From contig NZ_FNSV01000005.1 of assembly GCF_900105905.1 (NCBI RefSeq), positions 8,451,501 to 8,515,500 of the forward strand: a stretch of DNA of 64,000 bases, read 5' to 3'. The stretch comes from Rhodococcus koreensis (GTDB lineage Bacteria > Actinomycetota > Actinomycetes > Mycobacteriales > Mycobacteriaceae). Made by a program: the position numbers and the translations under genes. The notes beneath the pieces were generated by a model. That model was not told the DNA's origin. It saw only the letters and a list, made by a program, of their open reading frames with translations, and did not search any database. Each line of letters opens with the position of its first letter. The first letter of the stretch is position 1. Below are positions 26,469-35,566 of the stretch, one piece after another.

Positions 26469-27296
26469 GTGACCATCGCAGACATCGCACCTCGTACCGC
26501 ACTGCAGCAGCGCTACTGGGACCCCGCCCTCACCGAACCCGCGCAGTGGAATCCGGTTCTGGAAGCCCTGCATTCGCACCGGTCGGTTCGCCGCTACCTG
26601 CCCGATCCGCTGACCGACGAGACCCTCGATGTCCTCGTCTCGGCGGCGCAGTCGGCCGCCACGTCGTCGAACCTCCAGGCGTGGAGTGTGGTCGCGGTCC
26701 GCGACCCCGACCGGAAGGCTCGTCTGGCCGCGCTCGCCGGCGATCAGGCCCACATCGTCGAGGCCCCCGTCCTGCTGGTGTGGCTCGCCGACTTCGCCCG
26801 CGTCCGACAACTCGCCGGCGACCGCGGCGCGCCGATCGAGGGAGCCGACTTCCTCGAGAGCAGCTACCTCGGGTTCATCGACGCCGCCCTGGCGGCGCAG
26901 AACGCCGTGACCGCGGCGGAGTCCCTCGGCTTGGGAACGGTCTTCATCGGTGCGATCCGCAACAAGCCCGAGGAGGTCGCCGCGGAACTCGGGCTGCCGC
27001 CCCACGTCTTCGCGGTGTTCGGGCTCGTCGTCGGACATCCGCATCCGGACGCCGACGCCCAGATCAAACCGCGCCTGCCCCGAGCGGCGGTGTTGCACCA
27101 CGAGAAATACGACCTGCCCGCCCAGCGTGACCACGTCGGCGCCTACGAGGGGCGGATCGCAGCCTTTTACTCTGCGCAGCAGCTCGAACATTCCTGGATC
27201 GAACGGGTTCTGGACCGACTCGCGTCCGCGGCGCGGCTGAACGGGCGGGATCGGCTGAAGGAATCGCTCATCCGCCTCGGGTTCCCGCTTCGTTAG
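26469..27296 (+). CDS. NADPH-dependent nitroreductase / FMN oxidoreductase (NfsA-like)
   Basis: Flavin reductase of about 275 aa in the NfsA/FRP group. LHSHRSVRRYLPDPLTDETL is the N-terminal FMN-phosphate motif, SAAQSAATSSNLQAWSVVAV the dimer core and AAESLGLGTVFIGAIRNKPE the C-terminal FMN loop; GLVVGHPHPDADAQIKPRLP is typical of NfsA. I place the start at the GTG 26469; a longer frame opens at 26367. Such enzymes reduce nitroaromatics, quinones or free flavin with NADPH. Confidence 0.85.
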   Translation: MTIADIAPRTALQQRYWDPALTEPAQWNPVLEALHSHRSVRRYLPDPLTDETLDVLVSAAQSAATSSNLQAWSVVAVRDPDRKARLAALAGDQAHIVEAPVLLVWLADFARVRQLAGDRGAPIEGADFLESSYLGFIDAALAAQNAVTAAESLGLGTVFIGAIRNKPEEVAAELGLPPHVFAVFGLVVGHPHPDADAQIKPRLPRAAVLHHEKYDLPAQRDHVGAYEGRIAAFYSAQQLEHSWIERVLDRLASAARLNGRDRLKESLIRLGFPLR

Positions 27297-27382
27297 AGGC
27301 GTTTCGCGCTACGTGCGACGTGCCGTGGATGCCCTTGACTTCGTGAGCCATTCCGCTACAACTGACTCCATGGAGCGGATCC

Positions 27383-28195
27383 GTGGGGGACGCCGTGGAT
27401 AGTCTGGGGCTCGGCGACGTCGAACTGACCTATCAGCTGTGCGAGGGCGGTGAGCGCGTCGTCCTCGTACACGCGAGCGCCTTCGTCTCGTGGTACGACC
27501 CACTGGCCGAGCAGTTGATGGACTATTCGACCTTGCGGTACCGGCGCCGACTTCGAGAATCGGACACTGGGGGATACCGGGCCCTTACAGTCGCCGAAGA
27601 TGCTGCAATCTGCGTCAGGTTGATGGACCACGTCGGCTGGGACAAGGCTCACGTCGTGGGGCACTCCTACGGTGCGCTCGTCGCACTCTACTTGGCGACG
27701 GAGAATCCCGAGCGCGTCGGCACGGTGGCACTGCTCGAACCCGCCGTCCGGGGGATCTCCAGCTCCGAGCAGGTCGCTGCCGCGCTACAGCCGGTCATCG
27801 CCGCCTATAGATCAGGCGACAAGGCCGCCGCGGTGGACGGGTTCCTGCGACATGTGTGCGGAGATGGCTACCGTGCCGTGCTGGATCGGGTGATTCCACA
27901 CGCCTTCGACGAGGCGCTCGACGAGGCCGACTTGTTCTTCCAATCTGAGATGCCGGCCGTGCAGCAGTGGAGTTTCGGGACAGGGGCGGCCGGACGCGTC
28001 ACGCAGCCTGTGCTCAATGTGCTCGGCGCCGAGAGCGCGACGCGGTTCGTCGAAGGGAGCGAGCTCGTGCAGTCCTGGTTCCCGCGGGCCGAGCGCCTCT
28101 CCGTGCCGGAGGCCGGGCACCTTCTGATGGTGCAAAACCCGACGGCAGTGGCTCAGGGCCTGATGGATTTCCTCTCACGCCATCCGATCGGCTGA
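27383..28195 (+). CDS. Alpha/beta hydrolase
   Basis: Hydrolase of 270 aa (GTG start at 27383 or 27395, uncertain). The nucleophile elbow VVGHSYGALVALYLATENPE contains the catalytic Ser, EAGHLLMVQNPTAVAQGLMD the catalytic His, and LNVLGAESATRFVEG probably the acid region, although the usual Asp is not obvious there. The substrate is unknown. It converges with the FAD-monooxygenase gene, 103 bp away. Confidence 0.82.
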   Translation: MGDAVDSLGLGDVELTYQLCEGGERVVLVHASAFVSWYDPLAEQLMDYSTLRYRRRLRESDTGGYRALTVAEDAAICVRLMDHVGWDKAHVVGHSYGALVALYLATENPERVGTVALLEPAVRGISSSEQVAAALQPVIAAYRSGDKAAAVDGFLRHVCGDGYRAVLDRVIPHAFDEALDEADLFFQSEMPAVQQWSFGTGAAGRVTQPVLNVLGAESATRFVEGSELVQSWFPRAERLSVPEAGHLLMVQNPTAVAQGLMDFLSRHPIG

Positions 28196-28298
28196 GACTT
28201 CCGCCGCGGCAAATCGACACCTCGCCACCCGGCTCTGTTGCCCGGATGTGCGTTTCGTCGCCGCACGTGCGAGCCTCCTCCGGTACTTCCTGCTCCGC

Positions 28299-29810
28299 TC
28301 AACGGGAGCCGGCACCTTCCGCAAGCCGATCCGCAGTCTCCGCTGGCGTCACCAGGGCCTGGATTGCGTGGCGGAGTGCAGTGCCTGGTTCGGTGCCTGC
28401 CGGCCACCATCCGGCCGTCGACCCGTCCGGCCGGGCCAGGAGCGCCCCGCCGTGGGGGATCCCCATTCCGCGGGCGGTGATGGCGTCGAGGTCGTGGACG
28501 ACGAGCGGTGGCCCGGAAGGAGTGGTCGCGGCGCGCTGCCAGGACGCGCTCGGGTGCGTCGTGAACAGCGTCAGCCCGGGTTCGAGCAGGTCCAGGGTGG
28601 ACACCGTGTGGGCGTGGGAGGGCAGCCAGACGTGCGGGATTCGGCCGCCGAGGTCTGCAGGCAATTCCTGCGCGGCGAGCCGGGTTCCGCCGAGCGGATC
28701 GGCCGAGCGGGCCACGTTGTGCGCGGCCACCGGTCGGCGTTCGGTTTCGTAGGTGTCCAGCAGCTGCGGGCCGGTCCAACCGTGCAGCACCCAAGCGAGT
28801 TTCCACCCTAGGTCGTGGGCGCTCTGGATGGCGGTGTTCATTCCCGTGCCCCCACGTGGCGTGATCTGGTGCGCCGCGTCGCCGGTCAGGAACACGGCGC
28901 CGTCCCGCCAGCGGTCCGCGAGCTGTGCGGCGAACGTGAACGTCCCGATGCGTTCGATGCGCGGCTCCAGGTCGGCCAGTCCGCTGCCGAGCCGGATGAG
29001 GCGGGCGGCCTGCTCCTTCGTCAGACTCGACACGGACTGCCGGGCGAGGTCGTGCTCCACGCCGTACACCCATCGGTCACCGCGGCCGGCCGGTACGAAG
29101 ACCCCCGCGGCTTCGGGGTGGGTGACGGCGTAGATGCAGAAGCGGCGGTCGCCGAGCAGTTCCCACAGCGGGGCGCGGAACTCGGTTCCGATGGCCTGGG
29201 ACAGACGGCCCGGCCCACGCATGGCGATCCCGAGGGCAGCACGCACCGTGCTGCGTGCGCCGTCCGCCGCGACGAGGAAGCGGGCGTGGACGGATCGGGT
29301 TTCGCGGCTTTCGACGTCGCGCAGTGTCACGTCGACACCGTCGGATCGGTTGTCGAGGCCGGCGACCTCGGTACCTATTTCCACTCGAGCGGAGCCGAAC
29401 GACCGTAGGTGGTCCAGCAGCACGGGCTCGAGGTGATCCTGCGGAACCGAGGCAGGGGCGGTCGGGCTGAGGACCGCGCTCTGTTCACGGGTCGGGAAGC
29501 TCGTCAGGTGTGCGTCACCGGTCGCGGCGAGCGTGGGACCGACCCATTGCTTCCATTCGACCTCCACCCCGCCAGCCCGGATCTCCTGTTCCAGGCCCCA
29601 GGAACGCAGCAATTCCATCGTGCGGGTACTGACCGAGGCCGCCCGCGGTAGGCCGGAGGGGGCCGGTCGCCGCTCCACCGCCAGGACCTCGATCCCGTGG
29701 CGAGCCAGGGTGATGGCCGCGGTCAGTCCCGCCGGTCCCGCACCGACCACCAGGACAGGAGTGGACGCCGGGGGACTCTGCGGGTGGGTGGGTGTGGTCG
29801 GGCTGTTCAC
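28299..29810 (-). CDS. FAD-dependent aromatic monooxygenase (PheA/TetX/MhpA-type)
   Basis: Flavoprotein hydroxylase of 503 aa. It shows the FAD-binding VLVVGAGPAGLTAAITLARH, the NADPH/FAD motif around LVAADGARSTVRAALGI and VFLTGDAAHQITPRGGTGMN, then the C-terminal thioredoxin-like region seen in phenol and rifampicin hydroxylases. I chose the GTG at 29810, which has AAGGAG 8 nt upstream; the longer in-frame extension runs over the promoter. It is divergent from a TetR gene that shares a 139-bp interval, so it is probably induced by an aromatic compound or antibiotic. Confidence 0.87.
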   Translation of the reverse strand: MNSPTTPTHPQSPPASTPVLVVGAGPAGLTAAITLARHGIEVLAVERRPAPSGLPRAASVSTRTMELLRSWGLEQEIRAGGVEVEWKQWVGPTLAATGDAHLTSFPTREQSAVLSPTAPASVPQDHLEPVLLDHLRSFGSARVEIGTEVAGLDNRSDGVDVTLRDVESRETRSVHARFLVAADGARSTVRAALGIAMRGPGRLSQAIGTEFRAPLWELLGDRRFCIYAVTHPEAAGVFVPAGRGDRWVYGVEHDLARQSVSSLTKEQAARLIRLGSGLADLEPRIERIGTFTFAAQLADRWRDGAVFLTGDAAHQITPRGGTGMNTAIQSAHDLGWKLAWVLHGWTGPQLLDTYETERRPVAAHNVARSADPLGGTRLAAQELPADLGGRIPHVWLPSHAHTVSTLDLLEPGLTLFTTHPSASWQRAATTPSGPPLVVHDLDAITARGMGIPHGGALLARPDGSTAGWWPAGTEPGTALRHAIQALVTPAETADRLAEGAGSR

Positions 29811-29915
29811 GACGTCAGCTCCTTCGTCGGAAGGCGGGTTGTCCCGGTGCCAGGGGAGTGCACAGACACTTCCCAATTTCGCCGGACAGTATGTCTTTCG
29901 ATTACAAGCGTGAAC

Positions 29916-29940
29916 TTCACGAGACGACATGTCAAGTGAA
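29916..29940. promoter_or_regulatory. Candidate TetR operator in the divergent interval
   Basis: TTCAC (29916-29920) and GTGAA (29936-29940) are inverted around the 8-bp palindrome GACATGTC (29926-29933). This lies between the monooxygenase and TetR genes and covers the upstream-most possible TetR start codon (29929), which argues for a start further down. Confidence 0.4.
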
Positions 29941-29949
29941 AATGTTAGA

Positions 29950-30576
29950 GTGACGCCTGTGGCGACCAGGAAGTACCAGCAGCGCCTGCGTGCGGAGGCG
30001 GCCGAGGAAACACGGCGCAACATCCTCGACGCGGTCTACGAGCGGCTGCGGGAAGCGCCGGCCACACCGGTGAGTGTCGACAAAGTGGCCCGGACGGCGG
30101 GTGTCTCCCGCTCCACCGTCTACCTGGTGTTCGGTTCACGAGCCGGGCTTTTCGACGCACTCACCACCGACTTGTGGTGGAACCGGGCAGGTTTCCAGGG
30201 GGTGGTGGACGCGGTGGAGCACCCGGACGCGCGCGAGCACCTGCGCGGCGGGATGGATGCGGGAGTCCGGGTGTTCGCAGCCCACCGCGACGTCTTCCGG
30301 GCACTGTTCTCGATGGCTCAACTCGACGCGGATGCCGTCGGCGGGGCCATCGAGCGGATCGAGGAGAACAGGGCCGGGGGGATGGTCCACCTCGCCCGGC
30401 GGCTGGCCGAGCAGGACGTCCTGCGGCCGGACGTCACCGTCGACGAGGCCGCAGACCTGCTCTGGTTGCTGGCGAGCTTCGACAGCTTCGACCAGCTCTT
30501 CTCGGGGCGAAGCCTCCCCGTCGACGAGGTCGCTCGCATCCTGATCGCCACCGCCGAACGGAGCCTGTGCCGGTGA
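29950..30576 (+). CDS. TetR-family transcriptional regulator
   Basis: Repressor-type regulator of about 208 aa. The helix-turn-helix is VSVDKVARTAGVSRSTVYLV then FGSRAGLFDALT, and a ligand domain follows (FRALFSMAQLDADAVGGAIE). In-frame starts exist at 29929, 29950 and 29959; I favour 29950 because the palindromic operator overlaps 29929. It probably represses the divergent aromatic monooxygenase and itself. Confidence 0.85.
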   Translation: MTPVATRKYQQRLRAEAAEETRRNILDAVYERLREAPATPVSVDKVARTAGVSRSTVYLVFGSRAGLFDALTTDLWWNRAGFQGVVDAVEHPDAREHLRGGMDAGVRVFAAHRDVFRALFSMAQLDADAVGGAIERIEENRAGGMVHLARRLAEQDVLRPDVTVDEAADLLWLLASFDSFDQLFSGRSLPVDEVARILIATAERSLCR

Positions 30577-30634
30577 GTGGTCGGCCCGGTGCTCGACCTC
30601 ATCGGCCGCTGCCGCGCCGGCGAAGCGCGGTGCG

Positions 30635-30964
30635 TCACGCCGGGTCGGTGGCCCTGCGGGGGTGGCGGCGCTGATGGAACCGGGCGCGCTGGAGATCCAG
30701 GAGCGTCGCGCTGTCGGCATCTACTTGCTGTTGTCGACGGGCGATCCCGGCTCGAACGGCAGTCGTATGTCGGTGAAGTTCCGCCGCTCGGCCGTCGGCG
30801 TTCTCGTCGTCGAGAAAATAGGCGGCCGCGCGATCGCACCGAATCAGCAATTGCTCGTAGGCGAGGCGCGCCGGCGCTCGTTCGTCGAGTTGCGTGATTG
30901 CGACGTACTCCACGAATTGCAAAGGGATGCGCAGCAATTGATAATTAATTCGCAAAAATGTCAT
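30635..30964 (-). CDS. Hypothetical protein, 109 aa
   Basis: I do not recognise this gene. MTFLRINYQLLRIPLQFVEY is an amphipathic, hydrophobic start, then a charged helical region (EQLLIRCDRAAAYFLDDENA) that ends in an Arg-rich tail. The first 30 codons are much more AT-rich than the surroundings (TTTTTGCGAATTAATTATC-like), unusual here. It follows the glnX-glnH-like pair, in the position where pknG stands in mycobacterial and corynebacterial operons, about 160 nt after the GlnH stop. Reality as a gene is supported by the lack of a competing frame and by protein-like composition. Confidence 0.5.
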   Translation of the reverse strand: MTFLRINYQLLRIPLQFVEYVAITQLDERAPARLAYEQLLIRCDRAAAYFLDDENADGRAAELHRHTTAVRAGIARRQQQVDADSATLLDLQRARFHQRRHPRRATDPA

Positions 30965-31127
30965 CGGCACGCCGCGCAATGTTGTCACGATCGGGGATGC
31001 TAGCCCTCGTGGCCGATGTGTGTGCAGCGTTTCGCGTTCACCGGGCGGTCAGCTGGGAGATTCGTCGCCGCCGAGGGCGAGCCCGGCGCAGGGGAAGGCC
31101 CGACCGCATCAACGTTGCCTGCCGCTG

Positions 31128-32150
31128 TCAATCACGGTAGGTCGGGGTGGGCGGGCCGGCCACCGGACCGAGCGGGGCGGCAAGCCAGCGGTCGTACAAA
31201 CGCATCCAGGTCCCGTCGGAGCGTACGCGTTCGAGGGTGCCGTTGACTGCCCGCACGAGGTCGTCGTGGTCCATGTTCACGCCGATGCCGTACTGATCCA
31301 ACTGCAGCTCGGGGCCGGTGACCTCGAGGTGCGGATCCTGCACTGCCATCCCCGCCAGGATGACGTCATCGGTGCTCGCGGCGTCGGCCTGGCGCTGTTG
31401 GAGAACGATGAGGCAATCGTCGAGGTCCCGGACGGCGACGATCGTCGCGGTGGGCACCAGCCGCTGCACGGTATCGAGCGAGGGAGTGTCGACGAGCGAG
31501 CACACTCTCCGGTTCGCCAGACTCTCCAGGTTCACCGGAGTCTCTGGTGCGTCGTCGGTGCGCACCAGCAGGCGTTGGCTCGCCCGGAAATATACGGTCG
31601 AGAACGCGATTCGTTCCGCACGTGCGCAGGTGATCGTGAAGGTGCGGGCGACGATGTCGACGTCGTTGTTCTCCAGTGCGTCGAGTCGGGCGGCCGATGT
31701 CAGGAGGCGAAATTCGATCCGGGACGGATCCCCGAGCAGATCCCGTGCGATTTCCCGTGCGATGTCGACGTCGAAACCGGACAGGGTGCCGGTCACCGGG
31801 TCGCGGAAGCTCATCAGGTTGGTGCTCTGGTCGACACCGACGATCAACCGGCCGCGCGCGCGAATCGCGGCGACCGCCCCGCCTGCGGATGCCGCGCCCG
31901 GCGGTGCGGGGCGAAGGCTGGCAAGGGCGCCGCACTCTGCTGGTGATTGCGGTTCGGGCGGGGCAGTGCCGCCGGTGGCGGCGATGGGCGTGATGATCGT
32001 CGCGCCGTTCGGGAGGGGGAGGTCACCGTAGGATTCGTTGGACGGCGGCGAGAGCTTTTGCGGCGCGGAGCATCCCGAGAGGAGGACCGCGGCCGTGATC
32101 AACACGCCGAAGAGGTTCCGGCACGCGGTCATGAGGGGGTGGGGCCGCAT
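31128..32150 (-). CDS. GlnH-like family-3 solute-binding lipoprotein
   Basis: Lipoprotein of 340 aa. The signal LFGVLITAAVLLSGCSA carries the lipobox. After a Pro-rich linker the family-3 domain begins at RGRLIVGVDQSTNLMSFRDP and contains GFDVDIAREIARDLLGDPSR and TITCARAERIAFSTVYFRAS. This pattern, including a long N-terminal linker, is that of mycobacterial GlnH (Rv0411c), the amino-acid sensor for PknG. The start overlaps the stop of the membrane gene upstream by one base. There is no permease or ATPase here, so sensing rather than import is likely. Confidence 0.82.
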   Translation of the reverse strand: MRPHPLMTACRNLFGVLITAAVLLSGCSAPQKLSPPSNESYGDLPLPNGATIITPIAATGGTAPPEPQSPAECGALASLRPAPPGAASAGGAVAAIRARGRLIVGVDQSTNLMSFRDPVTGTLSGFDVDIAREIARDLLGDPSRIEFRLLTSAARLDALENNDVDIVARTFTITCARAERIAFSTVYFRASQRLLVRTDDAPETPVNLESLANRRVCSLVDTPSLDTVQRLVPTATIVAVRDLDDCLIVLQQRQADAASTDDVILAGMAVQDPHLEVTGPELQLDQYGIGVNMDHDDLVRAVNGTLERVRSDGTWMRLYDRWLAAPLGPVAGPPTPTYRD

Positions 32151-33487
32151 CAGTGGTACTCGTTCACTCGGGGCCACACCCCGGCGCCGACGGCGAGCGC
32201 GGCGAGCACACTCAACGCGACCGCACCGTCCGCCAGGGCCGACAGGGCCCGATACGACTCGGTGGTGGCGTTCACTGCCTCTTCCCGCAACGCAGTGATC
32301 GCCTCCTGAATGTGTGTGGTGAGGTCGTCGAAGGCGGCCGCGGAGTCGTCGGCACCGGTACCCACCGCAATGCGTGCGGCGCCGTGATAATCGCCGCGGT
32401 CGAGTGCCTGCTGCTGGCGAGTGTGAGCCTGGCGCCACCGTTCGAGGTCCGCGTTCGCCGTGGCCACGGGGGTGGCGGCCGCAGATCCCGGCGGGGTCTG
32501 TGCGATCAGGTGTGCGAGCGCGGCGGTGTGCGCGGTGTAGTCGACCTCGGGCCGGCTGTCGGAACCGCGCTGCAACAGCGACAGCGTTTCGTCGGCGCGG
32601 GCCTGCTGCGCGAGGATTCCGGCGCTCGCGATCGCACTGAGCGGCTCGGTGCCCTCCACCCGTGCACGCGCGCCGGCTGTCGAGGACACCAGACCGGCCG
32701 TGCCCACCCACAGCGCGATGACTGCCACCAGCGCGGTGGCGGCGAGCAGGGCAGGGTTCAGTCGCCGGTGCGTCTTGCGCACCAGATACAGCTGTGCGAG
32801 GACGAGCAACGCCAGGACCGCGATCGTGGTCGCGAGCGCAGCCGTGGGAAGCTGTTCGGTTCGGGTCTGGGTATCGGCGACGGCACGGATCTGGTCCGAG
32901 TAGAGGGTGTGCGCCATCGGCAGCACGGTGTCCTGCATCAGCGCGGACGCGTCACCGAGGTAGGCCACCCCGATCGGGTTTCCGGCGTTGTCGTTGGCGC
33001 GGGCGGTCGAGATCAGTCCGGCGTAGACGCCGAGGTGTCGGGAGATGTCCGTCAACTGCTGCACGGCGTCCCGGTTCTGCGGGTCGACTCCGGTGCCGGC
33101 GACGACCAGCGCTGCCGAGGCGTCCGCAAGCGCTTGATTGTAGGTGTGCAGCAGCGTCGTCGGATCGGCGTCGGTGGAGATGAACGAGGTGGTGGCGGCT
33201 GCATCGGCGATCGACAGTGAGCTGTACAGCGACTGCGCTGCTACCGCCAGCGGTTCGGTATGGCCGCGCAGCGTCTGGATTTGTTGTTGGCGGGCCCCAA
33301 CCGAGACGGACGGCACCACCCCTGCGACCAGGGTGGCTGAAATCAACAGAGCGCCGAGGAGGGTGAGCCGGCCCGGGGTGGACATCAGCAGTTCGCGCCA
33401 CGGTCGGCGAGGTGGGGCGTCCTCGGCGACCTGCGATTCGTCGAGGACGTGCCCGGCTCCGGTGGTGTCGGTCGCGCGTTGGAACAC
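32150..33487 (-). CDS. GlnX-like membrane sensor protein
   Basis: Membrane protein of 445 aa resembling mycobacterial GlnX (Rv0412c). There is an N-terminal helix LTLLGALLISATLVAGVVPS, a long extracellular helical domain, two central helices (ALATTIAVLALLVLAQLYLV and ALLAATALVAVIALWVGTAG), a second extracellular domain and a C-terminal helix. The topology is that of four-helix-bundle receptors. GTG start at 33487 has GGAGGAG in front. In mycobacteria GlnX passes the GlnH signal to the kinase PknG; no pknG follows here. Confidence 0.8.
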   Translation of the reverse strand: MFQRATDTTGAGHVLDESQVAEDAPPRRPWRELLMSTPGRLTLLGALLISATLVAGVVPSVSVGARQQQIQTLRGHTEPLAVAAQSLYSSLSIADAAATTSFISTDADPTTLLHTYNQALADASAALVVAGTGVDPQNRDAVQQLTDISRHLGVYAGLISTARANDNAGNPIGVAYLGDASALMQDTVLPMAHTLYSDQIRAVADTQTRTEQLPTAALATTIAVLALLVLAQLYLVRKTHRRLNPALLAATALVAVIALWVGTAGLVSSTAGARARVEGTEPLSAIASAGILAQQARADETLSLLQRGSDSRPEVDYTAHTAALAHLIAQTPPGSAAATPVATANADLERWRQAHTRQQQALDRGDYHGAARIAVGTGADDSAAAFDDLTTHIQEAITALREEAVNATTESYRALSALADGAVALSVLAALAVGAGVWPRVNEYH

Positions 33488-33629
33488 GGTGCTCCTCCAG
33501 GCCCGTCGGTCCGGGCACCACGCGCTCGCGGGCGCGGGCCGACCAGCGCTTTCAGTCTGCCTGATCGGGGTTCGCGTGGAGGCAAGTCGCCGATCGCCGG
33601 ACCGGGTACGCCCGCCTGGTTCGGAAGGT

Positions 33630-34670
33630 TCAGATCCGCGGGCGTCGGGTCCAGCGGCGGGCTTTGAGCGCGAGGTGCAACTCGAGGCGGGTGGCGCCGT
33701 TGAGGGGGTCACCGATCGTGAAGGCGGCGAGCTTGGTCTTCAGCTTCTCGAGGAACGAGTCGAAGATGTCCTCGTGCAGGTACAGGCGCGACCCTGCGGT
33801 GCAGGACTGACCCTGCCGGGTGAACCGCATACCGGAGATGACGCCGTCGACGGTGGCGTCGTCGTCGGAGTCGGGGAACACGATCGCCGGGGACTTGCCG
33901 CCGAGTTCGAGGGTGACCGGCACGATCCGGTCCGCGGCCGCGGCGAGGATTTCCTTGCCGACCCCGGTGGAACCGGTGAAGGTCAGCTTCGCGACGTCGG
34001 GGTGCTTCGACAGCGGCACCCCGACCTTCTGGCCCGAACCGGTCAGCACGTTGAGCACGCCGGCCGGCAGGATTTCGTGCGCCCACTCGGCGAGCTGGAG
34101 CACCGCGAGCGGGGCCAGCTCGGCGGTCTTGAGGACCAGGGTGTTACCCATCGCGAGGGCCATCGCGATCTTCAACGACGACAATGTGACCGGCGCGTTC
34201 CACGGGACGATACCGCCGACCACACCGAGCGGCTCACGGACGGTGTAGCTGACCAGGTTCTCTCCGAACGGCAGGGTCTCGCCCTTCTGCTCGGAGGCGA
34301 TCTGACCGTAGAAGCGGAAGATGTCCGCACCGCTGGCCGCCTCGCCGCGGGCCTGGGTGCGCAGCGCGTTACCGGTTTCCGAGGCGATGATCCGGGCCAG
34401 CTTTTCGGAGTTCTCGGCGATCGTGTCGCCGATCTTGATCAGCAGGGCGCCGCGGTCGCGGGCCGGCAACGCCTTCCACGGTCCGAACGCGGCCTTCGCC
34501 GCGGCGACAGCCCGGTCGACGTCGGCCGCACCGGAGTCCGGAATGAGGGCCAGAACCTCTCGGCGGGCGGGGTTTTCGACCTCGATCAAGTTGCCGGAGT
34601 CGGCCGGGACCCACTGGCCGCCGATGAGCTGGCTGACCTTGGTGGCGGTGGTCAGGGTGGGGGTGCTCAC
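33630..34670 (-). pseudogene. Aldehyde dehydrogenase, 3' truncated
   Basis: The first 328 residues match NAD-dependent aldehyde dehydrogenases (WNAPVTLSSLKIAMALAMGN, TLELGGKSPAIV with the catalytic Glu, RQGQSCTAGSRLYLH with the catalytic Cys). After GDPLNGATR the frame ends in an unrelated 18-residue Arg-rich tail, giving 346 aa instead of about 480. The C-terminal third, with the cofactor-positioning ExF motif and the oligomerisation strand, is missing. This indicates a deletion that fused the gene to other DNA near 33685. The start overlaps the stop of the beta-hydroxyacid dehydrogenase gene (ATGA), so the operon head is intact. Activity is doubtful. Confidence 0.8.
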
Positions 34671-35566
34671 TTGTCATTTCCCTTCGTCTGCAGGCGGATG
34701 CCGGTGAAGTCTTCGTAGAATTCGACGACGCTGGTGAAGTCCTTGCCGCCGCGGCCGTCGCGTTGGCCGATGCTGAACAGATCACGCACCAGGCCGGTGA
34801 CCGGGGTGGGGAGCTTGGCCTTGCCCGCCGCGGCGAGGAACAGGCCGAGGTCCTTGTGCATGAAATCGAGCGCGAACCCGGTGGGGCGCTCCTCGGTGAA
34901 CAGCGTCTTGGGGAAGTAGTTGCTCAGCACGTTGCTGTTTGCCGAGCTCTTCGTCAGCACCGCGACCGCGGTGTCCAGGTCGACACCGGCCGCGACGGCA
35001 CTGCTCAGACCTTCACCGAGAGCGACGATGTTCGCGGCCGTGATCTGGTTGTTGGCGAGCTTGATCGCCTGACCGCTGCCCGACGGGCCGATGTGGAAGA
35101 TGTTGCCCGCGTAGCTCTCGATGAGCGGGATCACCTTCTTCACCGTGGCCTCGTCGCCGCCGAGCATCACCGCGAGGGTGCCGGCCTCGGCGCCCTGCAC
35201 GCCGCCGCTGACAGGAGCGTCGAGGAAGCTCGCGCCGGCGGCCTGTGCATTCTCGGCGAGGCGACGGGAGGTGTCGGGATCGATGGTGCTGTGATCGACG
35301 ATGATCAGTCCCTGGTTGCCCAGTGACAGCACCTCGGTGACGACGCCCTCGACGATCGCCGGCGTGGGCAGGCTCAGGAACAGCGCCTCCGCCTTCGTCG
35401 CGGACTCCACCGGCGAGGACACCGAGCGGGCACCGAGCGCGACCGCCGCCTCCACCGCCGCAGTGTTCAGGTCGTACACCGCGACGTCGTGACCTGCCTT
35501 GACCAGGTGTGCGACCACCCGGCTACCGATGTTGCCGAGGCCGACAAAGCCAACGGTGGATGTCAT
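34667..35566 (-). CDS. NAD(P)-dependent beta-hydroxyacid dehydrogenase (GarR / 3-hydroxyisobutyrate dehydrogenase family)
   Basis: Enzyme of 299 aa with the N-terminal Rossmann motif VGFVGLGNIGSRVVAHLVKA, the substrate-binding DAPVSGGVQGAEAGTL and the catalytic Lys in GSGQAIKLANNQ. The family interconverts 3-hydroxyacids and semialdehydes, such as tartronate semialdehyde or methylmalonate semialdehyde. Coupling (ATGA) to an aldehyde dehydrogenase gene, now truncated, fits oxidation of a hydroxyacid to a semialdehyde and on to an acyl product. A small CTCGC/GCGAG palindrome (35592-35606) lies 26 nt upstream. Confidence 0.87.
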   Translation of the reverse strand: MTSTVGFVGLGNIGSRVVAHLVKAGHDVAVYDLNTAAVEAAVALGARSVSSPVESATKAEALFLSLPTPAIVEGVVTEVLSLGNQGLIIVDHSTIDPDTSRRLAENAQAAGASFLDAPVSGGVQGAEAGTLAVMLGGDEATVKKVIPLIESYAGNIFHIGPSGSGQAIKLANNQITAANIVALGEGLSSAVAAGVDLDTAVAVLTKSSANSNVLSNYFPKTLFTEERPTGFALDFMHKDLGLFLAAAGKAKLPTPVTGLVRDLFSIGQRDGRGGKDFTSVVEFYEDFTGIRLQTKGNDK

